A stretch of 64,000 bases of DNA from Desulfarculaceae bacterium (GCA_020444545.1 JAHLKT010000005.1:186001-250000); one strand, 5' to 3'; shown: positions 51,067 to 60,372, numbered from the stretch's first letter. The notes: a model not told the origin generated them from the letters alone. Numbers and translations: made by a program.

Positions 51067-51810
51067 CTAGTCCATCAGGGTGCCGCCGTTCACGTCCAGG
51101 GTGTGGCCGGTGATGAAGGCGGCATTCTCCGAGCATAGGAAATGGGCGGCCTCGGCGATCTCCTCGGGCTTGCCCAGGCGCTTGAGCGGCACCTTGGCGG
51201 CCACCGCCTCCCACTGGGCCGAGGGTATCATCTCGCCCTCGATGGGGCCGGGAGCCACGCAGTTTACCCGGATGCCGTCCAAAGACAGCTCCACGGCCAG
51301 GGACTTGGTGAGCGAGATCACCCCGGCCTTGGAGGCGCAGTAGTGGGCCTTGGTGGCTCCGGGGTTGGCCCCCAGGGCCGCGAACCCGGTCTTGGCCGCC
51401 CGCGAGCTGACCAGCACCATGGCCGCGCCCGGCCCGGCGGCGCGCAGGGCCGGTATGGCCGCGCGGCACAGGTTGAACGCGCCGGTGAGGTTCACCCGGA
51501 TCACGCTCTCCCACTCTTCCAGGCTGGTCTGTTCGATGGACTTGGCCGGCTTGGTGATGCCCGCCGAATGCACCAGGGCCTTGAGCGGCCCGCGCTCCCG
51601 GGCCAGGGCCACCCAGCGGGCGCAGTCCTCGGGCTTGGTCACGTCGCCTTGCACGGCCAGCGCGCCGTTGCCGATGGCCGCGGCCTGCTCGGAAGCGTCC
51701 TGCAGGTCGGCCAGGACCACCAGATGATCGCGGGCAAACACCCGGGCGCAGGCCAGGCCGATGTTGCTGGCCGCGCCGCTGATCAGGGCCACGCCTTTTG
51801 GCTCGCTCAT
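51067..51810 (-). CDS. SDR family oxidoreductase 1
   Basis: A 247-residue short-chain dehydrogenase. The cofactor motif is SGAASNIGLA (a TGxxxGxG variant) at 11-20, the acidic loop VLADLQDA points to NAD, the catalytic Tyr-Lys is in YCASK near 160, and the C terminus is DVNGGTLMD. It is clearly a paralogue of SDR 2 at 52877-53647, which ends in the same residues. It oxidises or reduces a hydroxyl next to a carbonyl in the same pathway. Substrate unknown. Confidence 0.95.
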   Translation of the reverse strand: MSEPKGVALISGAASNIGLACARVFARDHLVVLADLQDASEQAAAIGNGALAVQGDVTKPEDCARWVALARERGPLKALVHSAGITKPAKSIEQTSLEEWESVIRVNLTGAFNLCRAAIPALRAAGPGAAMVLVSSRAAKTGFAALGANPGATKAHYCASKAGVISLTKSLAVELSLDGIRVNCVAPGPIEGEMIPSAQWEAVAAKVPLKRLGKPEEIAEAAHFLCSENAAFITGHTLDVNGGTLMD

Positions 51811-51833
51811 AACAGGCTACTTTCCCCGGGCCC

Positions 51834-52856
51834 CTAAAACTCGGGCCCGATCTTGAGCAAGGTCTTGATGCTTTTGCCGGCCAGGATGCGTTGCTCGAAC
51901 ACTTCGGGCAACTCCTCCAGGCCGATGAGTTCGCTGATCATGGGCCGCCCGTCCAGCTTACCCTCGGCCATCCACGCCAGGATCTGCTTGTTCTCCTCGT
52001 GGGTGTTGGAGATGCTGGCGGTGAGCTTGGCCTCGGTGAAAGTGAGCCGCCGCATGGGGATGCGCGCGAAATCGCTGATCACGCTGACCACGGTGATGCG
52101 CCCCTGCACGGCTATGAAGTCCAGGGCCAGGGGCACGTTGCTGGCAATGCCCGAGCACTCGAAGATGGCGTCGAATCCCCGGTTGTCGGTCAGGTCGAAG
52201 ACGTTGTAACCCAGGTTGTCGCTGATTGGGTCCACCGCGCGCTCAGCCCCGAACTTCAGGCCCAGCTCGCGCTTGGCCTCCACCGGCTCGCTGAGCAGGA
52301 TGGGCCCGAAGCCGTGCAGCTTGAGCAGAGCCACCATGGCCAGGCCTATGGGCCCCCCGCCCATGACCAAGGCCGAGCCACCGGTGGCCCCGGAGCAGTT
52401 AAGGCCGTGGTAGGACGAGGCGAACATCTCGGCCAGGGCCGCGTTGCGCGAGTCCACCCCGTCGGGGATGGGGATGAGCATCCCCGGCAACACCCGCACG
52501 TACTCGGCAAAGCCGCCGGGCAGATCGCGCACCCCCAGCAGGCGGCGGTACTCGGAGCAGAAGTGGGGCTTGCCGCTCAGGCAGGCCTCGCAGCCGCCGC
52601 AAAAGGTGGGGCGCATCATCACCCGCTGGCCGGGCTGCCAGCCTTCGACGCCTTGCCCCACCTCGTGGATCACCGCGCTGATCTCGTGCCCCAGGATATA
52701 GCCTTCCTCGAAGAAACCCTTCTTGATGAAGGATATGTCCGAGCCGCAGACTCCGGTGTCGGCCACCCGCACCACCACCTCGTTCGGCCCGGCGGTGGGC
52801 GTGGGCACCTCGGTGAAGCGCAGGCCGTGCTGGCGGGAACAGACTACTGCTTTCAT
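51834..52856 (-). CDS. Zinc-dependent MDR dehydrogenase 2
   Basis: A 340-residue MDR enzyme similar in plan to MDR 1. The catalytic zinc site is CGSDISFI and GHEISAV, the four-Cys lobe is CGGCEACLSGKPHFC, and the NAD fold is MGGGPIGLAMVALLKLHG. It starts at the ATG at 52856; the frame beyond it shadows SDR 2. Its similarity to MDR 1 is lower than that between the two SDRs. It lies 20 bases after SDR 2 and 23 bases before SDR 1, so all are one transcript. Confidence 0.94.
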   Translation of the reverse strand: MKAVVCSRQHGLRFTEVPTPTAGPNEVVVRVADTGVCGSDISFIKKGFFEEGYILGHEISAVIHEVGQGVEGWQPGQRVMMRPTFCGGCEACLSGKPHFCSEYRRLLGVRDLPGGFAEYVRVLPGMLIPIPDGVDSRNAALAEMFASSYHGLNCSGATGGSALVMGGGPIGLAMVALLKLHGFGPILLSEPVEAKRELGLKFGAERAVDPISDNLGYNVFDLTDNRGFDAIFECSGIASNVPLALDFIAVQGRITVVSVISDFARIPMRRLTFTEAKLTASISNTHEENKQILAWMAEGKLDGRPMISELIGLEELPEVFEQRILAGKSIKTLLKIGPEF

Positions 52857-52876
52857 GCCGCTGGCTCCCAGGCCCC

Positions 52877-53647
52877 TCAATCCATGAGGGTGCCGCCGTT
52901 TACGTCCATGGTGTGTCCGGTGATGAAGCGGGCTTTGTCCGAGCACAGGAACCAGCAGGCGTCGGCAATGTCCTCGGGATCGCCCATGCGCTTCAGGGGC
53001 ACCTTCTGGGCGATGCTCTCCCAGAAGTCCGGATTAATGGTGGCGCCCGGGCGCCCATCGGGATTGACGCTCCTGATGGGGCCCGGAGCCACGCTGTTCA
53101 CTCTTATCTGGTCTTCGCTCAGTTCATAGGCCAGGCACTTGACCAAGCAGATCACCCCGGCCTTGGAGCAGCAATAATGCGCCTTGGACATCTTGGTGGC
53201 GCCCAGGCTGGCGGTGCCGCCCTTGCCCGAACGCGAGGAGATCAAGACGATGGACTTGTCCTCGAAGCCGGAGCGTTTCAGGGCGGGGATGGCCGCCCGG
53301 GACAAGTAGAAGCTGCCCGTCAGGTTCACCTTTAGCACCTGGTCCCATTCGCCCAGGTCCAGGTTTTCCACGAACTCGCCGGGTGAGCTGATGCCCACCG
53401 TGTTGATCACGCTCTTGAGGCCACCGTGCTTTTCGGCCTCGGCCACCCAGGCCAGGCAATCGTCGTAGTTGCTGATGTCGCCGCGCAGGCCCATGGCCCG
53501 CTCCGGCCCAAGCTCCTCGACCACCGCCGAGGGGTCGCCCATGTCGGCCACCACCACGAAATGATCCTGGGCCATGAGGCGGGCGCAGGCCGCGCCGATG
53601 TTGTTGGCTCCTCCGGCCACCAGGGCCACGGGCTTATTGCTGCTCAT
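52877..53647 (-). CDS. SDR family oxidoreductase 2
   Basis: A 256-residue short-chain dehydrogenase with AGGANNIGAA at 11-20, Tyr-Lys in YCCSK near 160, and an insert SVNPDGRPGATINPDFWE near 195-212 compared with SDR 1. It ends DVNGGTLMD, identical to SDR 1. A GAGGATAAC ribosome site precedes the ATG. It begins 17 bases after the ThDP enzyme and is part of its transcript. Confidence 0.95.
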   Translation of the reverse strand: MSSNKPVALVAGGANNIGAACARLMAQDHFVVVADMGDPSAVVEELGPERAMGLRGDISNYDDCLAWVAEAEKHGGLKSVINTVGISSPGEFVENLDLGEWDQVLKVNLTGSFYLSRAAIPALKRSGFEDKSIVLISSRSGKGGTASLGATKMSKAHYCCSKAGVICLVKCLAYELSEDQIRVNSVAPGPIRSVNPDGRPGATINPDFWESIAQKVPLKRMGDPEDIADACWFLCSDKARFITGHTMDVNGGTLMD

Positions 53648-53664
53648 GTTATCCTCGCTCCCCG

Positions 53665-55368
53665 CTAGGAAAGGGAGCCGGTGTCCGTGGCGTCGGAGTG
53701 CCGCGCCTCGGGGTCCAGGGCCACTTCGATCACCGTCACCTTGTTGCTGTCGTGGGAGGCCTTCAGCGCGTCCATGAAGCTATCGCTGGTGCCCACCTGC
53801 ATGGCCTGGGCGCCCATGCCCTTGGCCATTTCGGCGAAGTTGATGTACTCGAAGTCGCAGTAGACCTTGTTGGGGATCTGGTTGTCGCGCACCATGCCCA
53901 GGCCCGAGTTGTTGAGCACCACGAAGGTGATGGGCTGGTTGAACTGCACGGCGGTGGCCACCGCGTCGTGGGTCATCATGAAGCCGCCGTCGCCGGCGAT
54001 CATGGTCACGCGCTTGTCCGGGCGGGCGAACTTGACGCCCACCGCGGCGGGAGCGCCCCAGCCCATGGCCCCGGTGCCGCCGGGGGTGATGTAGTTGCCC
54101 GGGAAGCGGCAGCGGATGACGTGCTTGCACCAGATGCTGTTGTTGCCCGCGTCGGTCACCAGCAGGTCGTCGGCGGTCATGAAGCGGTTCATGGTGTTGT
54201 ACACGTCAACGTAGTGCATCTTGCCCGGGGCGGTCACGTAGGACATCACCTCGTCGTACTTGTTGCGCGCCTTGAGCTGGGTGATCCACTCGAAGCGGGC
54301 TTCCTTCTGGGAGGCGTCCAGCTTCTTGGCCAAGAGGTACTCCACCACGTCCTTGCAGTCGCCGGTGATGGGCAGGTCCACGGGCACCACCCAGGAGGCG
54401 TTGCGCGGGTCGATGTCCACCTGCACCAGCTTCTGGCTGCCCGGGCGGATCATGCCGGGGTCGCGGAAGCGGGTGTAGTCCGCGCCCAGGCTGGCGCCCA
54501 GCATGAGCACCAGGTCCGCCTCGGCCAGGAGGCGGTGGGAGGCCTTGGTGCCGCCGAAGGAGCCCAGGGTGCCAGCGCACACGGTGGAGGTCTCGTCGAT
54601 GATACTCTTGCCGTTGGTGCTGGTGACCACGCCGATGCCCAGCTCGTTGCACAGCTGGAACAGGGCCTCGCCCGCGCCGGACTGGCGCGCGCCGAAACCG
54701 GCCAGCACCACCGGGCGCTTGGCCTCATTGATCATCTCGGCCAGCTTGTCCATGGCCTCCACGCTGGGGTAGGGCGGGGTGTAGAGCAGGTAGTTGGGAG
54801 TGGGGTAGACCTCGCTTTTCATCACCGAGGGGTAGTCCTCGCGCACGAAGTCGGTGCGGAAGATGCACGCGCCCACGCCCTTGCGCGGGGTGTTGCAGTG
54901 CTTGAGGGCCATCTGCATGCCGAAGATCGCCTCGTCCGGGCGGGTGGCCAGGGCGGAGAACTTGCAGAGGTGGTCGATGGAGGCCTTGGCGTCGCCCGCG
55001 CCGTAGTCGCCGGTCATGGACTGGTACACGCCGTAGGCCCCCATGCCGTCATAGTCGCTGGTGCAGGCCAGGAACATCATGGGAGTGCCCGAGTAGAAGG
55101 CCTCCAGGCAGCCGAAGGCGCCGGTGGTCACCGCCCAGGGGCCCTGGCCCATGAACACGCCGGGGGCGTCCTTCATGCGGCCGTAGGCCTGGGCCATGAT
55201 GGAGGCGGACTGCTCGCTGCGTCCCAGGATGACCTGGATCTCGTCGCGGCGGTCATAAAATGCCGGAGCCAGCCAGGTGATGCCCAGCCCCGGAAAGGTG
55301 AAAACTTGCTTGATGCCGGCCTGGATGAGCACATCCACCATCTTGTCGCGGGTCTTGACCTCAGCCAC
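53665..55368 (-). CDS. ThDP-dependent enzyme 1 (acetolactate synthase-like, GQGPW subtype)
   Basis: A 567-residue ThDP enzyme of the acetolactate synthase/benzoylformate decarboxylase fold. Glu52 in the RSEQSAS segment activates ThDP. The N-terminal loop has FMGQGPW at 72-78 where acetolactate synthases usually have SGPG. The metal/ThDP motif GDGGFMMTHDA is near 457, followed by LNNSGLG. These enzymes make or break a C-C bond next to a carbonyl. It starts with GTG (GGAGGAAG upstream). It is a close paralogue of the partial gene at 63070. The substrate is unknown; decarboxylase or lyase are both possible. Confidence 0.93.
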   Translation of the reverse strand: MAEVKTRDKMVDVLIQAGIKQVFTFPGLGITWLAPAFYDRRDEIQVILGRSEQSASIMAQAYGRMKDAPGVFMGQGPWAVTTGAFGCLEAFYSGTPMMFLACTSDYDGMGAYGVYQSMTGDYGAGDAKASIDHLCKFSALATRPDEAIFGMQMALKHCNTPRKGVGACIFRTDFVREDYPSVMKSEVYPTPNYLLYTPPYPSVEAMDKLAEMINEAKRPVVLAGFGARQSGAGEALFQLCNELGIGVVTSTNGKSIIDETSTVCAGTLGSFGGTKASHRLLAEADLVLMLGASLGADYTRFRDPGMIRPGSQKLVQVDIDPRNASWVVPVDLPITGDCKDVVEYLLAKKLDASQKEARFEWITQLKARNKYDEVMSYVTAPGKMHYVDVYNTMNRFMTADDLLVTDAGNNSIWCKHVIRCRFPGNYITPGGTGAMGWGAPAAVGVKFARPDKRVTMIAGDGGFMMTHDAVATAVQFNQPITFVVLNNSGLGMVRDNQIPNKVYCDFEYINFAEMAKGMGAQAMQVGTSDSFMDALKASHDSNKVTVIEVALDPEARHSDATDTGSLS

Positions 55369-55580
55369 TTTTACTTCCTCCTAGAATGACGGCCGTGTAA
55401 AACGTGTTCAGGCCCGGCCTCCGGGGCCGAGCCTTGTTCAGGCAAACTAAGCAGGCTTTTCGCACTTGCCCCGGACGGCGGTTTACAAAGCCGCCAGCCC
55501 TGGCTTTCCTTGGCGAAGCTCGCCGTATTGCCCTGTATTTTCAACCCTTAATCCTTTTTGCCCCCCGCCGCCGAATTGGC

Positions 55581-55618
55581 TTGACAGGGATTCTTTGTTG
55601 CTGTTATGGTCGACCATA
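55581..55618 (+). promoter_or_regulatory. Promoter with palindromic operator before ThDP enzyme 2
   Basis: TTGACA (55581-55586), a 17-base spacer and TTATGG (55604-55609) form a promoter 52 bases before the ATG at 55670. The palindrome TATGGTCGACCATA (55605-55618) covers the -10 box. Its TGGT/ACCA arms resemble FCD-type GntR sites, and a GntR/FCD gene lies in the same locus. The rest of this 301-base divergent gap (55369-55669) holds no gene; a GC-rich hairpin lies near 55410-55435. Confidence 0.72.
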
Positions 55619-55669
55619 GCACAACGCAAAACTAGTATCAAATTAATTTTTGCAAGGGACGCGGACAAA

Positions 55670-57364
55670 ATGGCTCAAGCCGAGTCGACCAACGGGGCCC
55701 GGATCATCGCCGAAACCATCAAGGGATACGGCATCTCCCATGTCTTCTATGTAGAGGCAATCCTGCGGCAGACCCTAATCCGGCTGGAAGAGCTGGGCGT
55801 CAAGCGGATCGTGACCCACTCCGAGAAGTCCGCCGCCTACATGGCCGACGGCATGGCCCGCATCACCAAGAAGCCCGCGGTGTGCATGGCCCAGTCCGTG
55901 GGCGCGGGCAACCTGGCCGCCGGGCTGCAGGACGCCTGGCTGGGACACTCCCCGGTGATCGCCATCACCGGCCAGAAGCAGGTGGCTCACCGCTACCGCA
56001 ACGCCTACCAGGAGGTCTACCACCGGCCCTATTACGAGCCGGTGACCAAGTACAACGTGGAGGTCAACACCCTGGAGCAGCTCCCCCTGCTGCTGCGCCA
56101 GGCCTTCCGCGAGGCCACCACCGGCTGCCCCGGCCCGGCCCACCTGGAGGTCTACGGCATCCTGGGCGAGGAGCTGGAGCGCGAGACCGGCAACATTCCC
56201 CTGGTGTGCGAACAGCGCTACGCCACCATGCCCCCCGAGCGACCCGCCCCGGCCACGGCAGACGTGGAGGCGGCGGCCAAGGCCCTGGAGGCGGCCTCGC
56301 GCCCGGTGGTGGTCTTTGGCAGCGGCGCGGTGATCTCCGATGCCGGGGCCGAGATCCTGGCCCTGGCCGAGAAGCTGGCCATGCCCATTGCCTTCGCGGT
56401 GGACGGCAACGGCCTGGTGCCGCCCGACCATCCCTTGTGCCTGGGCCCGGTGGGCACCTACAGCCGCTGGTGCGCCAACCAGTGCGTGTCCGAGGCCGAT
56501 CTTGTGCTCTTCGTGGGCACGGGCACCGGCGACCAGGTGACCAACATGTGGAAGATCCCCGCCCCGGGCACCCAGGTCATCGAGGTGAACATCGAGCCCT
56601 CCCAGGTGGGGGTGAACTACCCCAACCTCTGCTCGCTCATCGGCGACGCCAAGCTAGCGGTGGGCATGTTGGCCGAGGCGGTGGGTGCCCGGCGGGGCGA
56701 GACCGAGTGGAGCCGCCACGCGGCCGGGTTGGTCAAGGCCTGGCGCGAGGAGGTGGAGCCCTTGATGAACTCCGACGCCCGGCCCATCCGGCCCGAGCGC
56801 CTCTGCCGCGAGATAAGCAAGGCCCTGCCCGACGACGGCATCCTGGTCTCCTGCACCGGCAACTCGGCCATCTGGTCCGGCACCATGATCGAGCTGACCA
56901 AGCCCGGCCAGACCTACATCCGGGCGGCGGGCGGCTCCCTGGGCTGGGCCTTCCCCGCCTCCCTGGGCGTGGCCTGCGGCGCGCCCGAGCGCCCGGTGAT
57001 CTGCTTCACCGGCGACGGCGGCTTCTACTATCACCTCAGCGAGCTGGAGACCGCGGCCCGCTGGAACATCCCGGTGGTGGTGCTGGTGAACAACAACGGC
57101 GGCTACGGCCAGTGCCTCAGGGGCATTCGCGGGGCTTATGGCGATCACCCCGGCCGCAAGGAAGACCAGTACCTTTTCCATCAGGTGAACCTGGCCAAGG
57201 TGGCCAAAGAGCTGGGCTGCGAGGGCGAGCGGGTGGAAGACCCGGCGCGCATCGGCGGGGCCATTGCAGATGCCGTGGCCTCCAAGCGCCCCACCGTGGT
57301 GGAGGTGATGACCGACATCGACTGCCTGAGCCCGGTGCCCTGGCAGCCGCCCCTGGCCGCTTAG
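55670..57364 (+). CDS. ThDP-dependent enzyme 2 (acetolactate synthase-like)
   Basis: A 564-residue ThDP enzyme. Glu52 lies in HSEKSAAYMADGMAR, ThDP/metal binding is GDGGFYYHLSELE near 447-459 followed by VNNNGGYG, and the middle domain is at ~190-330. It is only distantly related to ThDP enzymes 1 and 3, with QSVGAGN in place of the GQGPW loop. I start at the ATG at 55670 (AAGGGAC upstream), ignoring a longer frame to 55466. It opens the plus-strand run and is probably the regulated target of the palindrome in its promoter. Confidence 0.93.
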   Translation: MAQAESTNGARIIAETIKGYGISHVFYVEAILRQTLIRLEELGVKRIVTHSEKSAAYMADGMARITKKPAVCMAQSVGAGNLAAGLQDAWLGHSPVIAITGQKQVAHRYRNAYQEVYHRPYYEPVTKYNVEVNTLEQLPLLLRQAFREATTGCPGPAHLEVYGILGEELERETGNIPLVCEQRYATMPPERPAPATADVEAAAKALEAASRPVVVFGSGAVISDAGAEILALAEKLAMPIAFAVDGNGLVPPDHPLCLGPVGTYSRWCANQCVSEADLVLFVGTGTGDQVTNMWKIPAPGTQVIEVNIEPSQVGVNYPNLCSLIGDAKLAVGMLAEAVGARRGETEWSRHAAGLVKAWREEVEPLMNSDARPIRPERLCREISKALPDDGILVSCTGNSAIWSGTMIELTKPGQTYIRAAGGSLGWAFPASLGVACGAPERPVICFTGDGGFYYHLSELETAARWNIPVVVLVNNNGGYGQCLRGIRGAYGDHPGRKEDQYLFHQVNLAKVAKELGCEGERVEDPARIGGAIADAVASKRPTVVEVMTDIDCLSPVPWQPPLAA

Positions 57365-57387
57365 GCCAAAGCATTTACCAGGCAGAG

Positions 57388-58206
57388 ATGAGTCCAAGCA
57401 TGGAAACCTCGCCCCAACCAGCGGGCCCCCTGCGCGGCCAGGTGGCCATAGTCACCGGCGGCGGCCAGGGCATCGGACGGGAAATCGCCCTGCGCCTGGC
57501 CCATGACGGCGCGCGTCTGGTGCTGGCCGATGTGAACCTGGAGGGCTGCCGTGAGACCGCCGAGCTGATCGCCAACTGCGGCGGAGCCCCGGCCGTGTTG
57601 ATCCAGGCCGACGTGAGCCAAGAGGAGCAGGTGGCCGCGCTCATGGCCCAGGCCTTCGAGGCGGTCGGACGCATCGACATCCTGGTGAACAACTCCGGCA
57701 TCGCCGGGCCCAGCGCCCTGGTGGAGGACATAGCCCTGGAGGACTGGGAAGCCACCATGGCGGTGAATCTGCGCGGCGTATTCCTGGGCTGCAAGCACGT
57801 TCTGCCCTACATGAAAAAGGCGGGCCGGGGCTCAATCGTGAACGTCAGTTCGGTGACCGCCAAGCGCCCCTTGCCCCGGCGCACCCCTTACGGTGCCTCC
57901 AAGATGGCGGTGATCGGCTTCACCCGCACCCTGGCCGCCGAGGCCGGGGAAAAGGGCATCCGGGTGAACGCGGTGTGCCCCGGCGCAGTGGCCGGGCCCC
58001 GCCAAGACCAGATTCTTTTGAACACCTGCGCCCAGACCGGCCAGACCCTGGAAGAGGCGAGGGCGGCCAAGGCTTCCACCTCGCCGCTCAAGACGCTGGT
58101 GGAGCCTTCCCAGGTGGCGGCGGTGGTGTCCTTCCTGTGCGGCCCGGACGCCTCGGCCATTACCGGGCAGGACATCAACGTATCGGCCGGCGCGGTCATG
58201 TACTAG
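57388..58206 (+). CDS. SDR family oxidoreductase 3
   Basis: A 272-residue short-chain dehydrogenase: TGGGQGIGRE near 20-29 with the canonical glycine motif, NNSGIAG, and catalytic YGASK near 170-174. An insert with RTPYGAS follows the catalytic Ser. The ATG at 57388 (or 57400) lies 23 bases after the ThDP enzyme. It differs from SDR 1 and 2 in sequence, so it probably handles another intermediate of the pathway. Confidence 0.93.
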   Translation: MSPSMETSPQPAGPLRGQVAIVTGGGQGIGREIALRLAHDGARLVLADVNLEGCRETAELIANCGGAPAVLIQADVSQEEQVAALMAQAFEAVGRIDILVNNSGIAGPSALVEDIALEDWEATMAVNLRGVFLGCKHVLPYMKKAGRGSIVNVSSVTAKRPLPRRTPYGASKMAVIGFTRTLAAEAGEKGIRVNAVCPGAVAGPRQDQILLNTCAQTGQTLEEARAAKASTSPLKTLVEPSQVAAVVSFLCGPDASAITGQDINVSAGAVMY

Positions 58207-58218
58207 GGAGCGAGCAAG

Positions 58219-59205
58219 GTGAGCAAGCAGCAGCCGCAAGGAGACAACGCCTACACCGCCACGGTGATCGGGGCCGGGACCATGGGCCACGGCATTGCTC
58301 TGCTGTTCGCCCTGGGCGGCCACCGGGTGTGCCTGGTCGACAGCCAGCCCGGCCAGTTGGACCAGGCCCGGGCGCTGATGAGCTCCCACTTGGCCCACCT
58401 GGGCCTGGCCGAAGCCGCGGGCAGCACCCAGGAAGAGGTGCTGGCCAGGGTGGAGCTGGCCGAGGACTGGACCCGGGCGGTGGGCTCGTCCGAGCTGGTG
58501 GTGGAGGCGATCTTCGAGAACCGGGCGGCCAAGAAGGAGCTGTTCAAGGCCCTGGCCCCCTGCCTGGGGCCGGACACCCTGGTGAGCAGCAACACCTCCT
58601 TCCTCAACGCCTTCGAGCTGATCCCGCCGGAGCTGGGCGACCGCTTCATGATGACCCACTTCTTCACTCCGCCCTACATCATTCCCCTGGTGGAGCTGGT
58701 GGGCGCGCCCCGGACCAGCCCGGACAAGGTGGAGCGGGTCAAGGGGCTCATGGAGGGCTTGGGCACGGTCTGCGTGGTGCTGAACAAGTTCGTGCCCGGC
58801 TTCATCGTCAATCGTTTTCAAAGAGCCATCGGGCGCGAGGTGTTCCATCTGCTGGAGGAGCAGGTGGCCGATCCCCGCGAGATCGACCGGGCGGTGCGGG
58901 CCAGCATAGGCATCCGCCTGCCGGTCTTGGGCGCCATAGCCCGCTACGACTACGCCGGCCTGGACATGGTGCTCTCGGGCATCCAGGAGGCCCCCCTGAG
59001 CGAAGAGGAACGCCAGGAGGCCCCGGCCATCCTCAAGGAGCTGGTGGCCCAGGGGCACTACGGGGTCAAGACCGGGCGGGGCTTTTTCGATTACAGCGGC
59101 CGCGAGGCCGCCCAGGTTCTGCGCGAACGGGACCTCAAGCTGATCAAGATCAAAAAAGCGACCATGGAAATACTTTTGTCGGAAGAGTCGACAATAGGTT
59201 CCTGA
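58219..59205 (+). CDS. 3-hydroxyacyl-CoA dehydrogenase-family enzyme
   Basis: A 328-residue single-function HCDH-family dehydrogenase (also the lambda-crystallin/L-carnitine dehydrogenase group). The NAD motif is VIGAGTMGHGIALLFALGG near 16-34, SSNTSFLN is near 121-128, and the catalytic His/Glu pair is in MTHFFTPPY and LVELVG. Its length suits a hydroxy acid or hydroxyacyl-CoA substrate. The GTG start has AGGGAG 8 bases upstream and is 12 bases after SDR 3. The NHFxNP-type motif is altered to HFFTPP, so the substrate may not be a CoA ester. Confidence 0.92.
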   Translation: MSKQQPQGDNAYTATVIGAGTMGHGIALLFALGGHRVCLVDSQPGQLDQARALMSSHLAHLGLAEAAGSTQEEVLARVELAEDWTRAVGSSELVVEAIFENRAAKKELFKALAPCLGPDTLVSSNTSFLNAFELIPPELGDRFMMTHFFTPPYIIPLVELVGAPRTSPDKVERVKGLMEGLGTVCVVLNKFVPGFIVNRFQRAIGREVFHLLEEQVADPREIDRAVRASIGIRLPVLGAIARYDYAGLDMVLSGIQEAPLSEEERQEAPAILKELVAQGHYGVKTGRGFFDYSGREAAQVLRERDLKLIKIKKATMEILLSEESTIGS

Positions 59206-59255
59206 AAGAATAGGTTGCGTCAAGCAACCGGGGTTAACAAAGGAGGAGAAGTTAC

Positions 59256-60329
59256 ATGAAACGGTCTATTATCGCTGTGATGCTGGCCGCGCTGATGGTG
59301 GTGGCCATGGCTGGCCTGGCCTCGGCCAAACCCATCGTGATCCGTCTGGGCCACGGCTCGGAAAGCGCAATGCGCATTCCCGGCGCCGGCCGCACCGCCG
59401 GCATCCTGGCTTTTGCCAACTACGTGGAGTCGGCCACGAACGGTGAGATCACCTTCGAGATCCACCCCAACTCTTCCCTGGGCGGCACCAGGGCCATGAT
59501 CGAGCAGTGCCAGACCGGCGTCATCCAGATGGCCGGCGTGTACACCTCCATCATGGTGCCCTTCGCTCCTCAAGTGGCGGTCACCCAGATTCCCTATCTG
59601 TTCAAGAGCAATCAGGTGGCCTGGAAGGTCATGTCCGGCCCGGTAGGCGACGAGCTGGCCGCGCTGGTGCTCAAGAACACCGGCCTGCGCGTGCTGATCT
59701 GGCCCGAGGGCGCCGGCTACCGCAACCTCTACACCAAGGGCAAGATCGTCAAGAGCCCGGCCGACCTGAAGGGCATGAAGATCCGCGTGCCCGAGAACCC
59801 CGGCCTGCTGGCCATGTTCCGCGGCTGGGGCGCCCGCACCGTGACCGTGACCTGGAAGGAGCTCTACACCGCCCTGCAGACCGGCATGGCCAAGGGCTGC
59901 GACACCGAGCTCTACTCCATGTTCTACGCCAAGCTCTATGAGGTGTGCCCCAACATCACCATGAGCCGCCACAGCTACAACCTGCATCCCTTGCTGATCA
60001 ACGAGAAGTTCTTCCGCTCCCTGTCCGCCAAGCACCAGAAGATCATCCTCCAGGCGTCCGACCTCTGCCGCCAGGTGATGAACGGCTACTCCTACGCCAG
60101 CGAGATCGCGGTGGTGGAGGCCCTCAAGAAGCGGGGCTGCAAGTTCTACTACCCCACCGACGCCCAGCTCGAGCAGTTCAAGAAGCTGGGGCAGAAGCCT
60201 TACATGGACATCACCATGCGCAAGATCGGCGACAACGGCCAGATGTGGGTGGACAAGATCTTTGCCGCCGCCAAGAAGGCCGAGCAGGAGATCGATCAAC
60301 ATGTGCAGACCCAGTTGAACATCAAGTAG
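59256..60329 (+). CDS. dctP: TRAP transporter solute-binding protein (DctP type)
   Basis: A 357-residue periplasmic binding protein. The signal peptide ends near LASA-KP (about residue 25). The TRAP-SBP landmarks are GGTRAMIEQCQTGVIQM near 77-93 and GMKIRVPENPGLLAMF near 170-185, with the conserved Arg that binds carboxylates. It delivers a small organic acid to the DctQ/DctM pair. A strong AAAGGAGGAGAAG ribosome site precedes the ATG. A hairpin after its stop probably keeps its mRNA more abundant than that of the membrane genes. Confidence 0.95.
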   Translation: MKRSIIAVMLAALMVVAMAGLASAKPIVIRLGHGSESAMRIPGAGRTAGILAFANYVESATNGEITFEIHPNSSLGGTRAMIEQCQTGVIQMAGVYTSIMVPFAPQVAVTQIPYLFKSNQVAWKVMSGPVGDELAALVLKNTGLRVLIWPEGAGYRNLYTKGKIVKSPADLKGMKIRVPENPGLLAMFRGWGARTVTVTWKELYTALQTGMAKGCDTELYSMFYAKLYEVCPNITMSRHSYNLHPLLINEKFFRSLSAKHQKIILQASDLCRQVMNGYSYASEIAVVEALKKRGCKFYYPTDAQLEQFKKLGQKPYMDITMRKIGDNGQMWVDKIFAAAKKAEQEIDQHVQTQLNIK

Positions 60330-60341
60330 GCTGAACAGGCA

Positions 60342-60372
60342 GCCGGTCCGGGGGGGCGGCCCCTGGACCGGC
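60342..60372 (+). terminator. Hairpin between dctP and dctQ
   Basis: GCCGGTCC and GGACCGGC pair perfectly, with GGGG/CCCC extending the stem inward; no T run follows. It is better read as an mRNA-stabilising or partial terminator hairpin that favours dctP expression. Confidence 0.65.

Noticed and set aside
53698-55389. 563-codon plus-strand frame opposite ThDP enzyme 1
   Set aside because: Gly/His/Val-rich antisense shadow; the minus strand has clear ThDP motifs.
55882-57387. Upstream part of a 774-codon frame before SDR 3, suggesting a fusion
   Set aside because: The first 500 codons are a shifted reading of ThDP enzyme 2; real SDR sequence begins near 57388.
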